Source: CBDCCT01 sp965214995 (lineage in GTDB: Bacteria > Deinococcota > Deinococci > Deinococcales > Trueperaceae). Taken from it: 64,000 bases of DNA. The translations under genes were made by a program, and so were the position numbers. Within the stretch, counting starts at the first letter, position 1. Every line of letters starts with the position of its first letter. Below the pieces are notes generated by a model. It was not told the origin of the DNA and searched no databases. It saw only the letters and a list, made by a program, of their open reading frames with translations. This document shows positions 49,771-59,306 of this stretch, one piece after another. Location: the NCBI GenBank assembly GCA_965214995.1, contig CBDCCT010000002.1:4526001-4590000 (forward strand), written 5' to 3'.

Positions 49771-52457
49771 CCACGCCTACACAAACGCCCATAACGGACG
49801 CGATGGTCGCATCTTACCGCCTCCAGCTCACGCCCGACTTCACCTTTGAGGACGTGCGGGCGTTGCTGCCCTACTTTCAAAAGCTCGGCGTGAGCCACCT
49901 CTACCTCTCGCCCATCACCGAGGCGCGGCGCGGCTCGACGCACGGCTACGACGTGATTGACCACAACGCGGTGCGTGAGGCGTTTGGGGGGGTGGAAGGA
50001 CTCGAGACTTTGCGCGAGGCGGCGCAGGGGGCGGGATTCTCGCTCATCTTGGACTTCGTCCCCAACCACGCGGGGGTGGGGCCGCGCAACGCTTATTGGC
50101 AAGACATCCTGGCCTACGGCCCCCATTCGGAGGACGCGCCCTTTTTCGACATCGACTGGAACCCCCTAAAAGACGAGCTTCACAACAAAATCCTCTTGCC
50201 CTTTTTGGGCAAGCCCTACGGCGAGGCTCTAGAAGAGGGCGAGCTGACCCTAAGTTACGACGACGGGCGCTTCTACGCGCGCTACTTCGAGAACCGCTTC
50301 GCGCTCTCCCCCGCGAGCTACGACGCGATTCTGGGGGCGGCGCTGCCGAGTTTTGAGCGGACCGAGACGTACTTCGACCTTAAGGACTTGTTGGAGGCTT
50401 ACGAGGCTTTAGAGCCGAGCGAGCGCACCAAGGCCGAGGGCCTGCGCACGCGGCTCCTGGCGTTGGGTGAGGATGTCAATTGGGACGCGCTTCTCGAGAA
50501 CTTTCCGGTAGAGGCGATGCACGCGCTTTTAGAGCGTCAGTTCTGGCGGCTCTCCTACTGGAAAACGGCGGGCGCGGAAATCAACTACCGCCGATTCTTC
50601 GACATCAACGAGCTCGTGGGCCTGCGCATGGAGAACCCGGAGGTGTTCTGGGATTCGCACCGGCTGCTGGGCGAACTCGTCGTCAAAGAGGGCGTCGCGG
50701 GCGTGCGCATCGACCACATCGACGGGCTTTTTGACCCGCAGGGTTACCTAGAAAGGCTCAAGACGCTGGGGGCCAAACGGGTCTGGGTTGAGAAAATCCT
50801 GGCCCCCGGCGAGACGCTGCCCGAGGACTGGCTCACGGTGGGCACCTCGGGCTATGAGTTTATGAACGACGCGATGGGCGTCCTTACCTACGGCGGGAGC
50901 GAGGAAGCCTTGAAGCGCCTCTACCGCCGCTTTGTGGACGACGTGGTGCCCTTCGACGAGGAGGTGCATAGGAGCAAGCGTTTGGTGATGGAAACGAGCC
51001 TGTCGGGCGAACTCGTCCGGTTGGCGAACGAACTCGATAGGCTCTCCGAGGCGGACTACCGCACCCGGGACTTTACCCTGGAGGCCTTGCGCGAGGCGCT
51101 GTTAGAAACCATCGCCGCCTTTTCACGCTACCGCACCTATCTGCCCCACCGCCCCGATGAAGCGCGCGAGGTGATTCACGAGGCGATAGAACGGGCGCGG
51201 CGGCGCAGCGTGACCTTGGAAACCTCCGTTTATGAGTTTATCGAGCGCATGTTGGTGGGCGAGGTGCCCGAAGACTTGCAAGAGATGCAAGACGCCTTTA
51301 TCGGCCGCTTTCAGCAGTACACCGCGCCCGTGGCGGCCAAGGGCGTCGAGGACACCGCCTTTTACCGTTACCTGCCGCTCGTGGCCCTTAACGAGGTGGG
51401 GGGCGAGCCCGAGCACATCGGGGTGACGCCGCAGGCGTTTCACGCTCGAGCCCGCTTCCGCGCCTACCGCTACCCCGACAACCTGCTCGCCACTGCCACC
51501 CACGACCACAAGCGCGGCGAGGACACCCGGATGCGGCTCATCGTGCTGAGCGAGCTCACGGACCTGTGGGAGGAAACCTTGACGGCGCTCTCCGGCGAGG
51601 CAGAGAAAATTCGCCGGGGCGGGTTGGAGGCTGGGAGCGGCCCCTCGCGCAACGACATGTATCTTTTTTATCAGCTCCTCGTCGCGCTCTGGGTAGGTGC
51701 GGATAGGGAGGGCTTAGCCGACCGGCTCGTCGACTACATGCGCAAAGCGGCGCGCGAGGCCAAGGAACATTCGTCGTGGCTCAACCCGAACGAGGCGTAT
51801 GAGGCGGCGCTCGAGGGTTTTGTCCGCGAGATGGTCGCAAGCGAGGCCGTAGGGTCCGCCATCGAGGGTCTGGCGGAACGGCTCGCCTACTACGGCTTTG
51901 CCAACTCTTTAGCTCAGCTCGTGCTCAAGACGACCACGCCGGGGATGCCCGACTTTTATCAGGGCACCGAACTCCCGGACTTGTCGCTCGTGGACCCCGA
52001 CAACCGCAGGCCGGTGGATTACGGATACCGGGACGAGCTTCTGGGAGAGTTCGCGGGGCTTCTGAACGAACCCGACGCGGGAACGCTCAAGGCGCTTTTT
52101 GAAGAGCGAGACGAACGCCTCAAGCTCTTCGTCACCGCGCGCCTGTTACGCTTCCGGCGCGAGCACAGCGGGCTTTTCTGCGGGGAGTACCGGGCGCTCG
52201 AGCTTACCGGCCAGGCCGCGGAGCACGGCCTGGCCTTTTCACGCGAGGCGGGCGACGCGGCGCTGGTGGTCTTTGTCACGCGCTTTCCGACGGGGCTCGA
52301 GGCGAGAGGCGGCTGGGGCGACGCCGAGGTGCCGCTGCCGGAGGCGCTCAGGGAACGCACGTTTCAGGATGTCATTTCGGGGGTGAGGCTTAGCGGACCC
52401 GTCAAGCCGGGGGGGCTGCCGCTGCCCTTCGCGGTGCTCCTGAGCGTGGGCAATTAA
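49767..52457 (+). CDS. treY: Malto-oligosyltrehalose synthase
   Basis: An 896-residue GH13 isomerase that turns the reducing end of an alpha-1,4-glucan into an alpha,alpha-1,1 trehalose unit for TreZ to cut off. Motifs are the start SYRLQLTPDFTFEDVRALLPYF, LILDFVPNHAGV, the nucleophile Asp in VAGVRIDHIDGLFDP, the acid Glu in KRVWVEKILAPGE, and the third acid in TATHDHKRGEDTR. It is normal family length at the upper end. Translationally coupled to treZ. Confidence 0.95.
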   Translation: MTTPTQTPITDAMVASYRLQLTPDFTFEDVRALLPYFQKLGVSHLYLSPITEARRGSTHGYDVIDHNAVREAFGGVEGLETLREAAQGAGFSLILDFVPNHAGVGPRNAYWQDILAYGPHSEDAPFFDIDWNPLKDELHNKILLPFLGKPYGEALEEGELTLSYDDGRFYARYFENRFALSPASYDAILGAALPSFERTETYFDLKDLLEAYEALEPSERTKAEGLRTRLLALGEDVNWDALLENFPVEAMHALLERQFWRLSYWKTAGAEINYRRFFDINELVGLRMENPEVFWDSHRLLGELVVKEGVAGVRIDHIDGLFDPQGYLERLKTLGAKRVWVEKILAPGETLPEDWLTVGTSGYEFMNDAMGVLTYGGSEEALKRLYRRFVDDVVPFDEEVHRSKRLVMETSLSGELVRLANELDRLSEADYRTRDFTLEALREALLETIAAFSRYRTYLPHRPDEAREVIHEAIERARRRSVTLETSVYEFIERMLVGEVPEDLQEMQDAFIGRFQQYTAPVAAKGVEDTAFYRYLPLVALNEVGGEPEHIGVTPQAFHARARFRAYRYPDNLLATATHDHKRGEDTRMRLIVLSELTDLWEETLTALSGEAEKIRRGGLEAGSGPSRNDMYLFYQLLVALWVGADREGLADRLVDYMRKAAREAKEHSSWLNPNEAYEAALEGFVREMVASEAVGSAIEGLAERLAYYGFANSLAQLVLKTTTPGMPDFYQGTELPDLSLVDPDNRRPVDYGYRDELLGEFAGLLNEPDAGTLKALFEERDERLKLFVTARLLRFRREHSGLFCGEYRALELTGQAAEHGLAFSREAGDAALVVFVTRFPTGLEARGGWGDAEVPLPEALRERTFQDVISGVRLSGPVKPGGLPLPFAVLLSVGN

Positions 52458-52474
52458 GGGCGGAAGAAGTTTTG

Positions 52475-52507
52475 AAGGGCGCAAACATGAGCGTTGCGCC
52501 CTTTTTT
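52475..52507 (+). terminator. Terminator between convergent treY and glgX
   Basis: Ten-base perfect arms AAGGGCGCAA and TTGCGCCCTT followed by a T6 run. An outer GGCGGAAG/CTTCCGCC pairing brackets it. It should work best for treY. Confidence 0.85.
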
Positions 52508-52529
52508 GGCTCGAGCCTTCCGCCAAGCT

Positions 52530-54746
52530 TTAGGTTTGGCGCACCGCCCGGAACACCGACATCTGCCGGGGCTTGAGCACCAGGCGGGTGCCGGGGGGGA
52601 GGACGCGCACCCGGCGCTCGCGCCCAATGCCCGTGTTCCAGAGCCAGCGCCACACCAGCGCGTTGTCGCCCATCCTCTCGGCCCCCACACCGTCTGCGTC
52701 CGGCGCACCGTGTGTTGCGTCGGCGTGCGTCGAGGCGTCGGGAACGGGAGGCAAGACGAAGCGGCTGGGCCGGACGCCGTGGAAAAGGATGAAAAAGATG
52801 TGCTTCTCGTTCGTCCTGTCGCCTCGGCCTCTGGTGCGCTTACACGCGGCGTCCCGCGCCGCCAGGACTCCGCCGTCGAGGATGAGGCCGAGCGCGCGCT
52901 GTTCCGCGTTGTGCCAGTCCTCCTCCCACATCTCGCGCCCGTCGGGGTGCCACCAGGAGGAGTCGGGGCTGCCGTTGTCATCCGAGTTGTCGCCCACCAA
53001 GAAGTTGCGCTGCCCGAAAACGGGGTGCGCCTTGCGAAAGGCGATGAGGTCGCGCGTGAATCTTAAGAAGTCCTCCTGACGCTCGTCCAAAGACCAGTCG
53101 TACCAGCTTATCGGGTTGTCCTGACAGTACGCGTTGTTATTGCCGCCCTGGGTGCGGCTCAGCTCGTCGCCACCCAGAAGCATCGGCGTGCCCTGGGAGA
53201 GAAGGAGCGTGGTTAAGAAACTCCGTTTGAGCGCCTCGCGCCGCTCCAGCACCGCCGGGTCGTCGGTCGGCCCCTCGACTCCGCCGTTGGTGCTTAAGCT
53301 GTGCGCGTGGCCGTCGCGGTTGCCCTCGCCGTTGGCGGTGTTGTGCCTGCGCTCGTACGACACCAAATCTTGCAGCGTGAAGCCGTCGTGCGCGGTGATG
53401 AAATTCACCGAGGCGGCGGGCTTGCGGCCGTTGTACGCGAACAGGTCGGAGCTGCCCGTGACCCGTCGGGCGAGCTCGGCGTATGCGCCGCCGCCCCGCC
53501 AGTAGCCGCGCACCGTGTCGCGGTACTTGCCGTTCCACTCCGCCCAGCGCCAGGGAAAGCCGCCCACCCGGTAGCCGCCCGGCCCCACGTCCCAGGGCTC
53601 GGCGATGAGCTTGACGGTGGACAAGACCGGGTCCTGCCCCACCGCCTTGAAAAAGCCCGAGGCCATGTTCACGTCGAAGCCGTCTCGAGCCAACGTCACC
53701 GCCAAGTCGAAGCGAAAGCCGTCCACATGCATTTCAGAAACCCAGTAGCGCAGCGAGTCGGTCATGAGCGCCAGCACGTCGGGGTGGCCCACCTCGAGCG
53801 TGTTGCCCGTGCCCGTATAGTCCATGTAGTAGCGCGCGTTTTCGGGGCTCGTCTTGTAGTAGGCGCGGCTGTCGAGGCCCTTGAACGATAAAGTCGGCCC
53901 CAACTGGTTGCCCTCGCCCGTGTGGTTATAAACCACGTCGATAAAGACTTCTAAGCCCGCCGCGTGGAGCGCGCGCACCATCTCCTTGAAGTCACGCACC
54001 GCGGTGTTTGGGTCTCGAGCATAAGAAGGCTCGGGCGCGAAGTAGTTTAGGGGGCTGTAGCCCCAATACTGCGAGAGCCCCTTTTCGACGAGGTGGCGGT
54101 CGTTCACAAACGCCTGGACGGGCAAAAGCTCCACGGAAGTTATCCCTAAGCGCGTGAGGTGGTCCAGAACGGGCTCCGACGCGAGGCCCAGATAGGTGCC
54201 CCGCAGCTCGGGCGGCACCTCGGGGTGAAGCTGGCTGATGCCCTTGACGTGCGTTTCGTAAATGATGGTCTCTTCCCACGGCACGTCGGGCGCTCGGTCG
54301 TCGCCCCACGAAAAAGCGTCCTCGACGACCATCCCCAAAGGCGCGTAAGCGGCGCTGTCGGTTTCGCTAAAGGAGAGGTCTAAGTCCGGATGGCCCAGCT
54401 CGTAGCCGAAAAGCGCGTCGTGCCACTCTATAGGCCGACCGAGCGCCTTGGCGTAGGGGTCTAGGAGCACCTTGTTGGGGTTGAAGCGGTGCCCGTTTTG
54501 AGGCTCATAGGGCCCGTGGACCCGGTAGCCGTAGAGCTGGCCGGGGCGCAACGCGCTTATATAACCGTGCCAGACGGGGCCGGTGCGTTCCGGCAGGGCG
54601 AGGGTGAGGCTGGGCTCGGCGGCGTCGGGGTGGTCGAAAAGCAAAAGCTCCACGCGCCAGGCGTGTTCGCTGAAAAGGGCGAAGTTGACCCCCAGCCCGT
54701 CCCAGGTGGCCCCGAGCGGCGAGGGTGTTCCGGTGAGGATGCGCAT
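52530..54746 (-). CDS. glgX: Glycogen debranching enzyme GlgX
   Basis: 738 residues. This GH13 isoamylase-type enzyme cuts alpha-1,6 branches left after phosphorylase action. A CBM48 domain (GVNFALFSEHAWRVELLLFD) precedes the barrel. Motifs are DVVYNHTGEGNQ, the nucleophile Asp in VDGFRFDLAVTL, the acid Glu in LIAEPWDVGPGGY and ITAHDGFTLQDLVSY. GGDELSRTQGGNNNAYCQDN is typical of GlgX. I start at the fifth codon of the longest frame (ATG at 54746) because TATGAT ends seven bases before it. About 40 residues near 645-690 (ACKRTRGRGDRTN, DASTHADATHG) are an insertion in the C-terminal domain. Confidence 0.93.
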   Translation of the reverse strand: MRILTGTPSPLGATWDGLGVNFALFSEHAWRVELLLFDHPDAAEPSLTLALPERTGPVWHGYISALRPGQLYGYRVHGPYEPQNGHRFNPNKVLLDPYAKALGRPIEWHDALFGYELGHPDLDLSFSETDSAAYAPLGMVVEDAFSWGDDRAPDVPWEETIIYETHVKGISQLHPEVPPELRGTYLGLASEPVLDHLTRLGITSVELLPVQAFVNDRHLVEKGLSQYWGYSPLNYFAPEPSYARDPNTAVRDFKEMVRALHAAGLEVFIDVVYNHTGEGNQLGPTLSFKGLDSRAYYKTSPENARYYMDYTGTGNTLEVGHPDVLALMTDSLRYWVSEMHVDGFRFDLAVTLARDGFDVNMASGFFKAVGQDPVLSTVKLIAEPWDVGPGGYRVGGFPWRWAEWNGKYRDTVRGYWRGGGAYAELARRVTGSSDLFAYNGRKPAASVNFITAHDGFTLQDLVSYERRHNTANGEGNRDGHAHSLSTNGGVEGPTDDPAVLERREALKRSFLTTLLLSQGTPMLLGGDELSRTQGGNNNAYCQDNPISWYDWSLDERQEDFLRFTRDLIAFRKAHPVFGQRNFLVGDNSDDNGSPDSSWWHPDGREMWEEDWHNAEQRALGLILDGGVLAARDAACKRTRGRGDRTNEKHIFFILFHGVRPSRFVLPPVPDASTHADATHGAPDADGVGAERMGDNALVWRWLWNTGIGRERRVRVLPPGTRLVLKPRQMSVFRAVRQT

Positions 54747-54753
54747 GGGGAGC

Positions 54754-54759
54754 ATCATA
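54754..54759 (-). promoter_or_regulatory. TATGAT -10 box, leaderless-type, glgX
   Basis: TATGAT on the minus strand, then seven bases, then the ATG at 54746. Confidence 0.5.
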
Positions 54760-54918
54760 ACCCTCGTTGTGTACGTTGCTAGCGTAGCCGGGAGGGGTTT
54801 TCTGAGGGGTGGGCTCGAGAGGCGTGAGAACCGAGAGAAAAGCTTTTGCTTTCACCCCAGCTCTTGCCCCTTTCTCCCACACAGCAAAGACGCTGACGAA
54901 AACGAGACCGGGCAATCC

Positions 54919-56718
54919 CTAAATCACATGCTTGTCCGACAAACGGCGGTCGATGTCAAACGCGGCGCTGATAAGACCAAGATGGGTGAAAGCTTGTGGA
55001 AAGTTGCCCAGGTGCTCGCCGCGCGGCCCCAGCTCTTCGGCGTAGAGCCCCACGTGGTTGGCGTAACCGAGCATCTTTTCGAAGTGAAAACGCGCCGCTT
55101 GGAGGTCGCCCGAGCGCGACAAACACTCGGCGTACCAGAACGAGCAAATATTAAAGGTGCCCTCGCTGCCTTCCAGCCCGTCCCCGCTCAGCGCGTTGCA
55201 GTAGCGGTAGACAAGCGAATCGTCTACAAGTTCGCGTTCGACCGCGCGCAAGGTCGAGAGCCAGCGCGGGTCGGTGGGGCCCAAAAACTTGACCAAGGGC
55301 ATGAGCAAACACGCGGCGTCAAGGTTCGTCGAGCCCTTGTGCTGCACGAACGCGCCTAAGTCTTCGTTCCAAAAGTTCTCAAAAATATCGCGGTAGATGG
55401 TGTCTCGCGCCTCATGCCAGCGCGCCAGGGGTGCCGGGAAGGAGCGTTTTTGGGCCAAGCGGTAGCCGCGGTCCACGGCCACCCAGCACATGAGTCGTGA
55501 GTATAAGAATTCTCTTTTGCCGTCCCGCATCTCCCAAATGCCGTGGTCGGGACGTTCCCAGTTCTCGCACACCCAGTCGATGAGCCTGGTTAAGTTCCGC
55601 CACAGATCATACGAAATGGGCTGACCGTACTTGTTGAAAAGATAAACCGAATCCATGAGCGCGCCGTAGATGTCGAGCTGGAGCTGGTCGTAGGCGTCGT
55701 TGCCGACGCGAACCGGGCGGGAACAGCGGTAGCCCTCCAAATGCTCCAAAGTCTTCTCAGATAACTCGCTCTCGCCGCCGATGCCGTACATCACCCGGAA
55801 AAGCTCGCCGTCTCCCAGCTCGGCGCAACGTTGTGAAATCCAGTCCATAAACGCCGCCATCTCGTCCGTGTAGCCGAGCCTCGAGAGCGCGTAGAGCGTA
55901 AACGACGCGTCCCGAATCCAGGTGTAGCGGTAGTCCCAGTTGCGCTTCCCCCCCACCTCCTCGGGCAATCCAAAGGTCGCGGCGGCCACCACCGAGCCCG
56001 CGGGCGCGTAGGTGAGGAGCTTCAAGGCCAAGGCCGAGCGGTTCACCTCCGCGCGCCAGAGCCCGCGGTAGGTCGAGCGGCCCATCCAGTTCTGCCAGTA
56101 GTTGACGGTCTCTTTGAACGATTGGGAGATGAAGTCGGGGTTCTTGGCCGGGGAGTCCTCACCCTCCTCCTCCAGCACAAACCACAGGCTCTCCCCCGCT
56201 TTCAATGTAAACTCGGCCACCGCCGCGTCATGCTCCCCCACCCTTTCCACCTCGAGCGGGGCGTGCGTGCGCAGCCGCAGCGTGAGCCCGTCGGACACGA
56301 AGAGCGCGCCTTCGTCCTCGAGCTTTACAGAGTGCTCCTTGCGCGCGTAGTCGAAGCGCGGCGCGCAGACCATCCGGTAGTGGACCTCGCCCCGCACCGT
56401 CTTGGCGCGCCGCACCACCCGGTGAAGGTGCGCGTCACTCACGGGCATAAAGTCTGACACTTCCGCCACGCCCTCTTCGGACAAAAAGCGCGAGAGAAGG
56501 ACGTTGGTGTCGGGCAAATAAAGCTGTTTGTGGCGGGCGTCGTCCAGCACGGGCGCGAGCCGAAAAAAGCCGCCCTTGTCGGCGTCCAAAAGCGCCGCAA
56601 AAACCGAGGGCGAGTCGAAACGCGGAAAGCACAGGTAGTCAATCGAGCCGTCCAAGGCGACCAAAGCCACCGTGTGCATGTCGCCGATGACGCCGTAATT
56701 TTCGATAGGTTTATACAT
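54919..56718 (-). CDS. Glycoside hydrolase family 15 (glucoamylase/trehalase-like)
   Basis: A 599-residue protein with the trehalase/glucoamylase-like N-terminal beta domain (YGVIGDMHTVALVALDGSIDYLCFPRFDSPSVFAALLD) and the (alpha/alpha)6 barrel with RNWDYRYTWIRDASFTLYAL, GIGGESELSEKTLEHLEGYRCSRPVRVGNDAYDQLQLD, and the second acid in FNICSFWYAECL. There is no signal peptide, so it acts inside the cell. GH15 proteins of this layout hydrolyse either alpha-glucans or trehalose; the neighbouring treZ-treY makes trehalase a serious option. 172 bases separate it from the glgX start. Confidence 0.9.
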   Translation of the reverse strand: MYKPIENYGVIGDMHTVALVALDGSIDYLCFPRFDSPSVFAALLDADKGGFFRLAPVLDDARHKQLYLPDTNVLLSRFLSEEGVAEVSDFMPVSDAHLHRVVRRAKTVRGEVHYRMVCAPRFDYARKEHSVKLEDEGALFVSDGLTLRLRTHAPLEVERVGEHDAAVAEFTLKAGESLWFVLEEEGEDSPAKNPDFISQSFKETVNYWQNWMGRSTYRGLWRAEVNRSALALKLLTYAPAGSVVAAATFGLPEEVGGKRNWDYRYTWIRDASFTLYALSRLGYTDEMAAFMDWISQRCAELGDGELFRVMYGIGGESELSEKTLEHLEGYRCSRPVRVGNDAYDQLQLDIYGALMDSVYLFNKYGQPISYDLWRNLTRLIDWVCENWERPDHGIWEMRDGKREFLYSRLMCWVAVDRGYRLAQKRSFPAPLARWHEARDTIYRDIFENFWNEDLGAFVQHKGSTNLDAACLLMPLVKFLGPTDPRWLSTLRAVERELVDDSLVYRYCNALSGDGLEGSEGTFNICSFWYAECLSRSGDLQAARFHFEKMLGYANHVGLYAEELGPRGEHLGNFPQAFTHLGLISAAFDIDRRLSDKHVI

Positions 56719-56811
56719 GCTTGTACATAAACATCATGTAAGGTCCACTTCTCCCCGCGCCCGTTTCAATATCAGGTCAGCATAACGCAGGGGACGACGG
56801 GAAAAAGAGCG

Positions 56812-57660
56812 TCAGACCTCCCAAAACTTCAGTTCGTCCTCGCGCAGGTCCGGCAGCGCCCGCGCGGCAAAGGAGAGGAGGCCGTCGCGGTCGGGGAGCT
56901 CGAGGTAATACCTAAAATTCCCAAGATAACGCCTCACCACGGCGGGCGACAAGTTGAGTCTGGCAGCTTCCCCCTCAGCCACCGCCGCCAGGTGCCCCAG
57001 CCCCCGCTCCCGCGCCGCGCGGAGTTCGGCGACAAGGCGCTTTGAGGGCGGCGCGTCCTTTCTCGCAGCCCACACCGCAAAGGTAAAGGGCAACCGCGTG
57101 AGGTCGTACCAGGCGCGGCCCAAGTCGGTGACAAGCGGCTTTCGCCCCCCCACCTCGCGCCGCGCCACCGCCTCCACCAGGGCGCTGTCGCCGATGAGGA
57201 GTGCCGCGTCGCAGGTGCTTAGCATCGCGTTCAAGTCGGGCTTCATGGGGACGAACTCGGGGGTGAGGTGTGAGGCGTGGAGCAAGACCTCGAGCAACTT
57301 CACACTCGTCGCCGAGTCCGTCGTCAAAGCGACGCACTTATCTGATAGCGCCTCCCACGGCTCCCAATGAAAGAGCATCACGCTGTAGACGGGGCCTAAA
57401 GTTGAGATAGAAAAGTCGGGCAGCGCGCTTAAAAAGTGGCGGTGGCGCAAGAACTCGACGGACGAGACCAGCGTCAGGTCAATCTCGCCCTCCAAAAGCT
57501 GTCGGTTGAGCTCGGTCGGCACGCCCCGGACGAACTTGGCTCCCTCCCAAGGCGTTAAACCCCAGTGGAGCGGCGCGACGTTGGTGTAGGAGACGATGCC
57601 CAGACGCTCGAGCGTTTTGACGGGTTGACGCGTTGCCGGTGCTGAATGAGAAAGCTTCAC
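56812..57660 (-). CDS. mqnA: Chorismate dehydratase
   Basis: A 282-residue periplasmic-binding-protein-like enzyme that dehydrates chorismate to 3-[(1-carboxyvinyl)oxy]benzoate, the entry step of the futalosine menaquinone pathway. The MqnA pattern is clear: LGIVSYTNVAPLHWGL, VRGVPTELNRQLLEGEIDLTLVSSVEFLRH, TTDSATSVKLLEVLL and CDAALLIGDSAL. It starts at a GTG overlapping the stop of the ACT-domain gene (GTGA) and is the last gene of mqnE-ACT-mqnA. Confidence 0.93.
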   Translation of the reverse strand: MKLSHSAPATRQPVKTLERLGIVSYTNVAPLHWGLTPWEGAKFVRGVPTELNRQLLEGEIDLTLVSSVEFLRHRHFLSALPDFSISTLGPVYSVMLFHWEPWEALSDKCVALTTDSATSVKLLEVLLHASHLTPEFVPMKPDLNAMLSTCDAALLIGDSALVEAVARREVGGRKPLVTDLGRAWYDLTRLPFTFAVWAARKDAPPSKRLVAELRAARERGLGHLAAVAEGEAARLNLSPAVVRRYLGNFRYYLELPDRDGLLSFAARALPDLREDELKFWEV

Positions 57661-58040
57661 GCTTCCACTTTCCTCTGAATATCGTGACCTTCAGCTTCCA
57701 AGATGTTGAAGGCGGCCTCGAGCGCATGGGCCTTGACAAGCAGATAATCCGTATCGAACGTAGAAAGCGCAAAGACACTGACACCCGCTTCTGCCAAAGG
57801 TGACGCGAGCGAGGCCAGGATGCCGGTGAGGTGAAACGCTAACGTCCCTGCAACCCGGAAACAGCGCCAATCCCGCTCCGCTCGAGCCCCTTCTGGAACC
57901 TCTTTCTCCTCGCAGACGACGGAGAGTTCATCCGGCGTCCGCGTCACACTCCAAAAGCTCCCCTTTACCCAAAGAGGAAGCTCGGCGTCCGCAGGCAAGC
58001 GGCATATGGCGAGGGTTTCGGGGAGAAGCTCGAGAGTCAT
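57657..58040 (-). CDS. ACT-domain protein inside the menaquinone operon
   Basis: A 127-residue protein of the ACT_7/CASTOR-like type: MTLELLPETLAICRLPAD, LSVVCEEKEVPEG, and the second half AFHLTGILASLASPLAEAGVSVFALSTFDTDYLLVK, the usual ACT beta-alpha-beta ending. ACT domains bind small ligands, commonly amino acids, and regulate enzymes. Its start is 13 bases after the mqnE stop and its stop overlaps mqnA. Co-operonic placement suggests it could sense a pathway metabolite, but equally it may be a passenger. Confidence 0.83.
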   Translation of the reverse strand: MTLELLPETLAICRLPADAELPLWVKGSFWSVTRTPDELSVVCEEKEVPEGARAERDWRCFRVAGTLAFHLTGILASLASPLAEAGVSVFALSTFDTDYLLVKAHALEAAFNILEAEGHDIQRKVEA

Positions 58041-58053
58041 GCCGGGCTGCCGT

Positions 58054-59181
58054 TTAAGCGTAAACTTTTAGCTCGTTATAAAGCGCGTCCCGCAGAACCG
58101 GCACCCTGCCCGCGTCCTTGATAAGCCCAATCAGCTCCCCCTCGGTCATGCCCTTGTCCGTACTCGCCCCCGACGCGTGCGCGATGCGCTCGTCTTTGAT
58201 GGTGCCGTCGATGTCGGACACGCCCGAGGAGAGCGCCACCTGGGTGAGTTCGGGCGTGATCATGATCCAGTAGCCCTTGATGTGCGGGAAATTGTCGAGC
58301 ATGAGCCGCGCCACGGCCAAGTTGCGCAGGTCGTCCAGGCCGGTGGTGAATTCGCTCTTGTTGAGCTCTTTCGCCAGCGGGTTGTTGTCGGGCTGAAAGG
58401 CCAGCGGGATAAAAGAGAAAAAGCCCGGCGACTCGTCTTGCAGCTCGCGCAACCTCAGCATGTGGTCCATGCGGTCTTCCAAGGTTTCCACGTGCCCATA
58501 AAGCATGGTCGCGTTCGTCGGGATGCCCAGCTCGTGCGCGGTGCGGTGGACTTCAAGCCAGCCCTCCGCCGTCACCTTGTTTTTGGCGATGCGTTTGCGC
58601 ACATCTTCCGCGAAGATTTCCGCACCGCCCCCCGGCATCGCCACAAGCCCCGCACTTTTAAGTTCGCTCAAGACCTCGCGGTAGCTTTTGCGCGGCTTGG
58701 TGATTTTGGTGAAGTGGTGGATTTCGGCGGCGGTCCAGGCTTTGACCTGATAGCCACGTTCTTTGAGCCCCGCGACCAAATCCAAATAATAGTCCCAGGT
58801 GCGCCTTGGGTGATGCCCCGAGGAAATGTGGATTTCGGTCAAGTCGGGGTGGTGATGCTCAGCGACGTAGGCCCACACGTCGTCCAAATCCATGTCCCAC
58901 ACGCCCGCCTCGTTGAACTTGCGCTGAAAGCCGCAGAAGGTGCAGCCCACGTAACAGACGTTCGTCTGCGAGAGCCTAAGCGAGTGAACATAGTACGCCT
59001 TATCGCCCACCTTGCGCGCGCGCACCACGTCGGCCAGACGCGCCACGGTCGGAACGTCGCGCGTGCGAAAGAGCGTCATCCCCTCCTCGAACGACAAGCG
59101 TTTACCCTCCAAGACCTTGTCGGCGATGGGCTCGAGCGCAGAGTCGCTTATAAATAGGGCGCGGGGGACGGTGGCTGTCAT
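58054..59181 (-). CDS. mqnE: Aminofutalosine synthase
   Basis: A 375-residue radical SAM enzyme that joins the MqnA product with SAM to make aminofutalosine. Cluster Cys are C76, C80 and C83 in CYVGCTFCGFQRKF. Family blocks are YYVHSLRLSQTN, DLTEIHISSGHHPRRTWDYYLDL, KAWTAAEIHHF, LVAMPGGGAEIFAEDVR and GIPTNATMLYGHVETLEDR. I start at the ATG at 59181; 21 earlier codons are dropped. TATACT lies nine bases upstream, so the leader is very short. First gene of the operon. Confidence 0.95.
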   Translation of the reverse strand: MTATVPRALFISDSALEPIADKVLEGKRLSFEEGMTLFRTRDVPTVARLADVVRARKVGDKAYYVHSLRLSQTNVCYVGCTFCGFQRKFNEAGVWDMDLDDVWAYVAEHHHPDLTEIHISSGHHPRRTWDYYLDLVAGLKERGYQVKAWTAAEIHHFTKITKPRKSYREVLSELKSAGLVAMPGGGAEIFAEDVRKRIAKNKVTAEGWLEVHRTAHELGIPTNATMLYGHVETLEDRMDHMLRLRELQDESPGFFSFIPLAFQPDNNPLAKELNKSEFTTGLDDLRNLAVARLMLDNFPHIKGYWIMITPELTQVALSSGVSDIDGTIKDERIAHASGASTDKGMTEGELIGLIKDAGRVPVLRDALYNELKVYA

Positions 59182-59260
59182 TGTGCCCCAAGTATAGCAA
59201 CGCCCACCAAGAATGAATGAAAGGCACCTTGCAAAAAGTTTCACAAGAAGATTTATAGGA

Positions 59261-59288
59261 GAGCGGGCTGCAACCTCGCAACCCGCTC
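59261..59288 (-). terminator. Hairpin after the 59307-60179 gene
   Basis: Arms GAGCGGG and CCCGCTC around a 14-base loop, 19 bases past the stop. The following minus-strand tract TCCTATAAATC is only moderately U-rich. Confidence 0.5.
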
Positions 59289-59306
59289 AGCGCCAACTCA
59301 AATATT

